Source: Bacillota bacterium
GTDB lineage: Bacteria > Bacillota > Bacilli > Paenibacillales > UBA4045
DNA length: 64,000 bases
Direction of reading: 5' to 3'
NCBI GenBank assembly: GCA_023441055.1
Contig: JAEZQY010000057.1
Location: 62,001 to 126,000, forward strand
Shown: positions 59,855-64,000 of the stretch, piece by piece
Layout: each line of letters begins with the position of its first letter
Numbering within the stretch: position 1 is the first letter of the stretch
The notes under the pieces: generated by a model
The model's input: only the letters and a program-made list of their open reading frames with translations
Databases searched by the model: none
What the model was told of the DNA's origin: nothing
Position numbers and translations under genes: made by a program

Positions 59855-60619
59855 ATGAACGGATTCGGTTGGAGCTTTCTTCGCAGGGATAAGAAGCTTT
59901 CTCTTCCTGTGATTGATCCTCAGCATGTGCCTGAGCACGTAGCCATTATTATGGATGGGAATGGTCGTTGGGCGAGTCGTCGCGGCTTGCCGCGCATCGC
60001 AGGTCATCGCAGCGGTATGTCGGCTGTTAAGCGCATCACGATGGCCGCGAATGAGATCGGCATCAAGATTCTCACGTTATACGCATTCTCGACTGAGAAT
60101 TGGAAGCGACCTAAGGATGAAGTTGACTATCTGATGATGCTTCCGCAGGAGTTCCTTGCTATAGAATTAGATGAGCTAGTCGCGAATAATGTGCGAATCG
60201 GGATGATTGGCAATCGCGCAGGTCTGCCGGATCATACGCTGCGCGCGTTAGATGAAGCTCAATTGAAGACCAAGCATAATACGGGATTAAAGCTGGTATT
60301 CGCATTGAATTACGGCAGTCGAAGTGAGATGCTCACTGGCGTTAAACAGATGGCAGAGCTGATCAAGCAAGGTCATCTTCAGCCGGAGGAGATTACGGAG
60401 GAGCACTTCTCCGACATGCTGTTTACATCAGGTCTTCCTGATCCTGATTTGCTGATCCGAACGAGCGGGGAGCAGCGAATCAGCAATTTTATGCTATGGC
60501 AGATTGCATACTCGGAGCTGGCATTTGTAGATGAATATTGGCCAGACTTCTCCAAGGAACAGTTCTTCGACATTATTCTGCAATATCAGCGTCGGAATCG
60601 ACGATTCGGAGCCATATAG
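59855..60619 (+). CDS. uppS: Undecaprenyl diphosphate synthase (isoprenyl transferase)
   Basis: It makes the C55 lipid carrier for wall polymers by cis-prenyl transfer. It has 254 residues. The catalytic Asp34 is in AIIMDGNGRWASRRGLPRIA, followed by GHRSGM, LTLYAFSTENWKRP and DLLIRTSGEQRISNFMLWQ. AACGCCCATGGAGGACTTGAG before the ATG gives GGAGG at good distance (read as CATGGAGGACTTGAG). It is followed by cdsA and dxr, a lipid and isoprenoid group. Confidence 0.97.
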   Translation: MNGFGWSFLRRDKKLSLPVIDPQHVPEHVAIIMDGNGRWASRRGLPRIAGHRSGMSAVKRITMAANEIGIKILTLYAFSTENWKRPKDEVDYLMMLPQEFLAIELDELVANNVRIGMIGNRAGLPDHTLRALDEAQLKTKHNTGLKLVFALNYGSRSEMLTGVKQMAELIKQGHLQPEEITEEHFSDMLFTSGLPDPDLLIRTSGEQRISNFMLWQIAYSELAFVDEYWPDFSKEQFFDIILQYQRRNRRFGAI

Positions 60620-60643
60620 ATCGCCATCATAGGAGGGTATTCC

Positions 60644-61435
60644 TTGAAGCAGCGCATCACTACAGGAGTCATTGCCGGTGCGGTATTCTTATTATTCCTC
60701 TATCTAGGCTCTTACTTCTTCCACGGCTTATTATTAATCATGGCGATCATCGCATTCGATGAGCTTGTTAGAATGAGTGGGACGAAGCGACTAGACGGGG
60801 TTGCAATTGTTGGATATGCGGCAGTGACCCTATTCGTATTCCCATGGAATAACGGACAATATATATTCGGAGCTGAACTCGAGCGCTGGGTGTGGTTGAC
60901 CTTGCTGCTTATGTTCGGCGCGATGGTTGTCGGTAAGAACAAGACGCCCATTACGCAGACGGCGGCTTTGTTCTTTGGTGTCCTCTATATTGGGATAGGA
61001 TTTCATTATATGGCATTTTCGCGCTGGTCTGAAGATGGGTTGTTGATGACCCTGCTGATCTTCATCTGCATATGGGTGACAGACGCTGGCGCTTACTTCA
61101 CAGGGATGGCCATCGGCAAGACTCCGATGTGGCCGGCGATAAGCCCGAAGAAGACGGTGGAGGGCGCGATTGGCGGGCTGGCAGGCTCCATCGTGGCAGC
61201 GCTGCTGTTCGCGCTTGTCGCGCCAGAGATCATTACGTACTGGCATGCGATTATGCTGGGGCTGTCCATTGGGATAGTCGGGCAGTTAGGCGATCTGATT
61301 CAATCGGCTTACAAGCGTACATATGGCGTTAAGGATTCTGGCACGCTGCTGCCCGGTCATGGCGGTGTGCTGGATCGGTGCGACAGCTGGCTGATTGTAT
61401 TCCCATTCGTAGCGCTCGTTATCCCGTTCATCTAA
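60644..61435 (+). CDS. cdsA: Phosphatidate cytidylyltransferase CdsA
   Basis: It forms CDP-diacylglycerol from phosphatidic acid and CTP at the membrane. It has 263 residues with about seven membrane helices. The family signature near the C-terminus is SPKKTVEGAIGGLAGS (about 166-181), then GQLGDLIQSAYKRTYGVKDS and LPGHGGVLDRCDSW. TTG start at 60644 after AGGAGGG. Between uppS and dxr as usual. Confidence 0.96.
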   Translation: MKQRITTGVIAGAVFLLFLYLGSYFFHGLLLIMAIIAFDELVRMSGTKRLDGVAIVGYAAVTLFVFPWNNGQYIFGAELERWVWLTLLLMFGAMVVGKNKTPITQTAALFFGVLYIGIGFHYMAFSRWSEDGLLMTLLIFICIWVTDAGAYFTGMAIGKTPMWPAISPKKTVEGAIGGLAGSIVAALLFALVAPEIITYWHAIMLGLSIGIVGQLGDLIQSAYKRTYGVKDSGTLLPGHGGVLDRCDSWLIVFPFVALVIPFI

Positions 61436-61450
61436 CATTCGGAGGTTGTC

Positions 61451-62596
61451 ATGAAGAAAATAAGCATTCTCGGCTCAACCGGCTCGATTGGTACGCAGAC
61501 GCTAGATGTCATTCGCCAACATCGAGAATCGTATTCGGTTGAAGCGCTGGCGGCAGGCGCGAATGTGGAGCTGCTCGTTCAGCAGGCTGTCGAATTTCAG
61601 CCCAAGCTGGTCTGCCTGTCCACCGCGGAGCTGGCAAACAAGGCTCGTGATCAATTGCCGCCGCATATCGAGGTTCGTCATGGCGAGGCGGGATTGATTG
61701 CAGCAGCTGCTCATCATGAGGCGGATTATGTGGTGACAGCGATGGTGGGCAGCGCCGGGTTGAAGCCTACGCTTGCCGCGATTGCAGCGGGCAAGACGAT
61801 CGGTCTAGCGAATAAGGAAACGTTGGTGACAGCCGGACATCTCGTTACGGAGGCGGCTAGACGGATGGGCACAGCCTTGATTCCGATCGATAGTGAACAT
61901 TCTGCTATCTTCCAATGTCTCAATGGCGAGCCGCGTGAATCTCTACATAAGCTAATCTTAACCGCGTCCGGCGGTTCGTTCCGCGACCGCAGTCGATCCG
62001 AGCTGCAGACGGTTACAGTAGAGGAAGCCTTACAGCATCCCAATTGGTCTATGGGCGCGAAGATTACGATTGATTCTGCCACGATGGCGAATAAGGGCTT
62101 CGAGGTGATCGAGGCGCATTGGTTATTCAATCTGCCGTATGACCAGATTGAGGTGCTGATTCATCCGGAGAGTGTGATCCACTCGATGGTGGAGTATTGC
62201 GACGGCAGCATTATCGCACAGCTCGGCACACCGGATATGCGTGTCCCGATTCAATATGCGTTAACTTATCCGGAACGCCTGAGAAGCAGTTCTGAGCGTG
62301 TAGATTTCGTGAAGCTGGGACAGTTAAACTTCAGAGCGATGGATACCGCACGATATCCGATGCTGCGTCTAGCGTATGAGGCAGGACGTATGGGGGGTAC
62401 TGCGCCTACCGTGCTGAATGCGTCCAATGAAGTGGCGGTAGCCAGATTTCTGCGAAGAGAGATAAGCTTTATGGACATTGAATATATTGTAGAGAATGTG
62501 CTGCAAGCCCATCAGCTTGTAGAACAGCCTGATCTGGAGCAGATCTTGGATGCTGACGACCGCGCTCGTCAGCTATCGCATACCATTCGACGATAA
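61451..62596 (+). CDS. dxr: 1-deoxy-D-xylulose 5-phosphate reductoisomerase
   Basis: The second step of the MEP isoprenoid pathway, using NADPH and a divalent metal. It has 381 residues. The NADPH site is ISILGSTGSIGTQTLDVI, with ANKETLVTAG, the metal-binding PIDSEHSAIFQCL, ASGGSFRDRSR, HPNWSMGAKITIDSATMANK and EVIEAHWLF. It supplies isoprenoid precursors used by UppS. GGAGGTTGTC precedes the ATG. Confidence 0.98.
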   Translation: MKKISILGSTGSIGTQTLDVIRQHRESYSVEALAAGANVELLVQQAVEFQPKLVCLSTAELANKARDQLPPHIEVRHGEAGLIAAAAHHEADYVVTAMVGSAGLKPTLAAIAAGKTIGLANKETLVTAGHLVTEAARRMGTALIPIDSEHSAIFQCLNGEPRESLHKLILTASGGSFRDRSRSELQTVTVEEALQHPNWSMGAKITIDSATMANKGFEVIEAHWLFNLPYDQIEVLIHPESVIHSMVEYCDGSIIAQLGTPDMRVPIQYALTYPERLRSSSERVDFVKLGQLNFRAMDTARYPMLRLAYEAGRMGGTAPTVLNASNEVAVARFLRREISFMDIEYIVENVLQAHQLVEQPDLEQILDADDRARQLSHTIRR

Positions 62597-62698
62597 GCGT
62601 CGCCTCCGATCTGCTTGAATAAACAAATTGAATAATGTTAAGCTAAGAGCAAGCTTCACAGATCGGTGGGGGCTTGACGAAGGAAGGGGCGATATGGC

Positions 62699-63955
62699 TT
62701 GTTTACACCCGAGGTTATCCTACTCACAATATTGGTGTTCTTCTCATTAGTCGGTATACATGAGTGGGGGCATTATTACTTCGCTAAGCGAGCCGGCATA
62801 CTTGTTCGCGAGTTCGCGCTTGGCTTCGGTCCGCGCTTGTTCTCCATTAAGCGCGGCGAGACGAGATATACGTTTAGACTGCTCCCGCTCGGCGGCTTCG
62901 TTCGTATGGCGGGTGAGGATCCGGAAATTATCCAGATTGCGCCGGGACAGACGATTGCAGTGAAGCAGACCGATGGTCAGGTTACGTCGATCTATCTGGA
63001 TCAGCTGGATACGCGCAGAGATGTGCTCATAGGTGAAGTGGAGCATATTGATCTGGATCGCGAGTTAACTGTTACCTTGCTGGTAGACGGAGAGCAGATT
63101 CGTTATGTGGTGCATCCTCAGGCGATGATGGTGGCGCGCGGCTCTGAGACCCAAATTGCTCCGCTTGATCGACAGTTCGGCGGCAAATCTGTTGGTAAAC
63201 GCGCGATGGCGATCTTCGCAGGACCGTTGATGAATTTCGTGCTGGCTTTCATCCTCTTCTTGTCCTATATGTGGATCACCGGCATTCCCGAGCAGCTCCA
63301 AATGGCTAAGATCGAAGAGGGCTCTGCGGCAGAGGCCGCTGGTCTTCACGCGGATGATATTATATTAGCGGTCAATGGCGAGCAGATCGGCATTGACTCG
63401 CAGCGATTCGTGGATCTCATAGCCGCATCTGCTGGCGAGGAGATGCTGTGGACGGTAAGACGCGGCACGGAAGAGAAGATACTGAAGATTACTCCGAGCA
63501 ATGTCGATGGCAAGGGCAAGGTCGGCGTCCATATCGGGTTGTACAGCAGAGATGCAACTGTGGGTGAGGTGATCAGCGGGGCTGGCAAGCTAACCTGGAG
63601 CTTCACCGAACAGATTTTCATTGGCTTCAAGATGCTGGTCACGCTGCAATTTAACTTAGATGATCTGGGTGGTCCTGTGCGCATCGTTGAAGTAACTGGG
63701 CAGGCCGCATCCCTCGGGATGGATCGATTGGTCTTATGGGCCGCATTGCTCAGCTTATACCTGGGCATATTCAATCTCTTGCCGTTCCCTGCGCTAGACG
63801 GAAGCCGCTTGTTGTTCCTCGGAATTGAAGCGGTGCGAGGGAAGCCGGTAGACCCCGGCAAGGAAAGCATGGTACACTTTATCGGATTCGCATTATTGAT
63901 GATGTTGATGGTGGCAGTCACCTATAATGACATCCTGAGGCTATTCAAAGGGTAG
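62699..63955 (+). CDS. rseP: Site-2 intramembrane metalloprotease RseP (RasP)
   Basis: A zinc protease that cuts transmembrane proteins such as anti-sigma factors and remnant signal peptides. It has 418 residues. The active-site HEWGH (His21, Glu22, His25) is in the first membrane helix, one PDZ domain lies at about 195-270 (GSAAEAAGLHADDIILAVNG), and the second metal motif is LPFPALDGSRLLFLG near residue 365. TTG start at 62699, about ten bases after AAGGAAGGGG. It follows dxr by 102 bp. Confidence 0.95.
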   Translation: MFTPEVILLTILVFFSLVGIHEWGHYYFAKRAGILVREFALGFGPRLFSIKRGETRYTFRLLPLGGFVRMAGEDPEIIQIAPGQTIAVKQTDGQVTSIYLDQLDTRRDVLIGEVEHIDLDRELTVTLLVDGEQIRYVVHPQAMMVARGSETQIAPLDRQFGGKSVGKRAMAIFAGPLMNFVLAFILFLSYMWITGIPEQLQMAKIEEGSAAEAAGLHADDIILAVNGEQIGIDSQRFVDLIAASAGEEMLWTVRRGTEEKILKITPSNVDGKGKVGVHIGLYSRDATVGEVISGAGKLTWSFTEQIFIGFKMLVTLQFNLDDLGGPVRIVEVTGQAASLGMDRLVLWAALLSLYLGIFNLLPFPALDGSRLLFLGIEAVRGKPVDPGKESMVHFIGFALLMMLMVAVTYNDILRLFKG

Positions 63956-63977
63956 TAAATTATTAAGGTTCATAAAT

Positions 63978-63992
63978 GTTAATGACATTAAC
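63978..63992 (+). repeat. Perfect inverted repeat at the window end
   Basis: GTTAATG-A-CATTAAC is symmetric around one A, in an AT-rich stretch after rseP. It could be an operator for the next gene, which lies outside the window. Confidence 0.4.
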
Positions 63993-64000
63993 TAAATGAT

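Overview
The window reads as a chromosomal core region of a moderate-GC, flagellated Bacillota of the Paenibacillus/Cohnella type. The evidence is the gene order, which closely follows the Bacillus subtilis smc-to-rasP region, together with frequent GTG and TTG starts, strong AGGAGG-type ribosome binding sites and marked use of AAG for lysine. No rRNA, tRNA, CRISPR, prophage or complete insertion sequence was seen. Every gene except the YifB/ComM-type gene (13170-14720) is on the + strand.

Layout. 1-9486: the C-terminal two thirds of smc, then the SRP pathway and ribosome block: ftsY, ylxM, ffh, rpsP, khpA, rimM, trmD, rplS, lepB and rbgA. 9487-9922: a 436-base non-coding stretch that holds five 51-bp tandem repeats and three 9-bp repeats. 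9923-14720: a compact and unusual rnhB, then a FliK-like gene (ylqG) and a stand-alone FlhB C-terminal domain gene (ylqH) behind a good SigD-type promoter, then a YraN-family gene and the convergent comM. 14965-25479: sucCD, dprA, topA, trmFO, xerC (codV), hslVU (clpQY) and codY. 25693-56765: a fla/che operon of about 31 kb. It runs through basal body, export apparatus, hook, C-ring and chemotaxis genes to sigD. After sigD come a FapA-family gene, an unknown 103-residue protein, a SwrB-like protein and a membrane-anchored protein with an MltG/YceG LysM-like domain and no transglycosylase domain. 56937-63955: rpsB, tsf, pyrH, frr, uppS, cdsA, dxr and the site-2 protease gene rseP (rasP).

How the genes work together. 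The flanks make and target proteins: SRP and FtsY, ribosomal proteins and maturation factors, signal peptidase, and isoprenoid and lipid precursors. The centre builds and steers the flagellum. CodY lies directly upstream of the operon and SigD is encoded near its end. The SigD-like promoter at 10571-10596 would tie the distant ylqG-ylqH pair to the same regulon.

The less ordinary signals are mostly non-coding or in small genes: the 51-bp array, a 28-bp direct repeat that straddles the ftsY leader, a long hairpin that buries the comM ribosome binding site, a possible RNA switch before flgE, strong hairpins without a U-tract, and the small uncharacterised genes next to sigD. I did not find a clear new defence or mobile system. 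Starts were chosen from ribosome binding sites and family N-termini, so several differ from the longest open frame.
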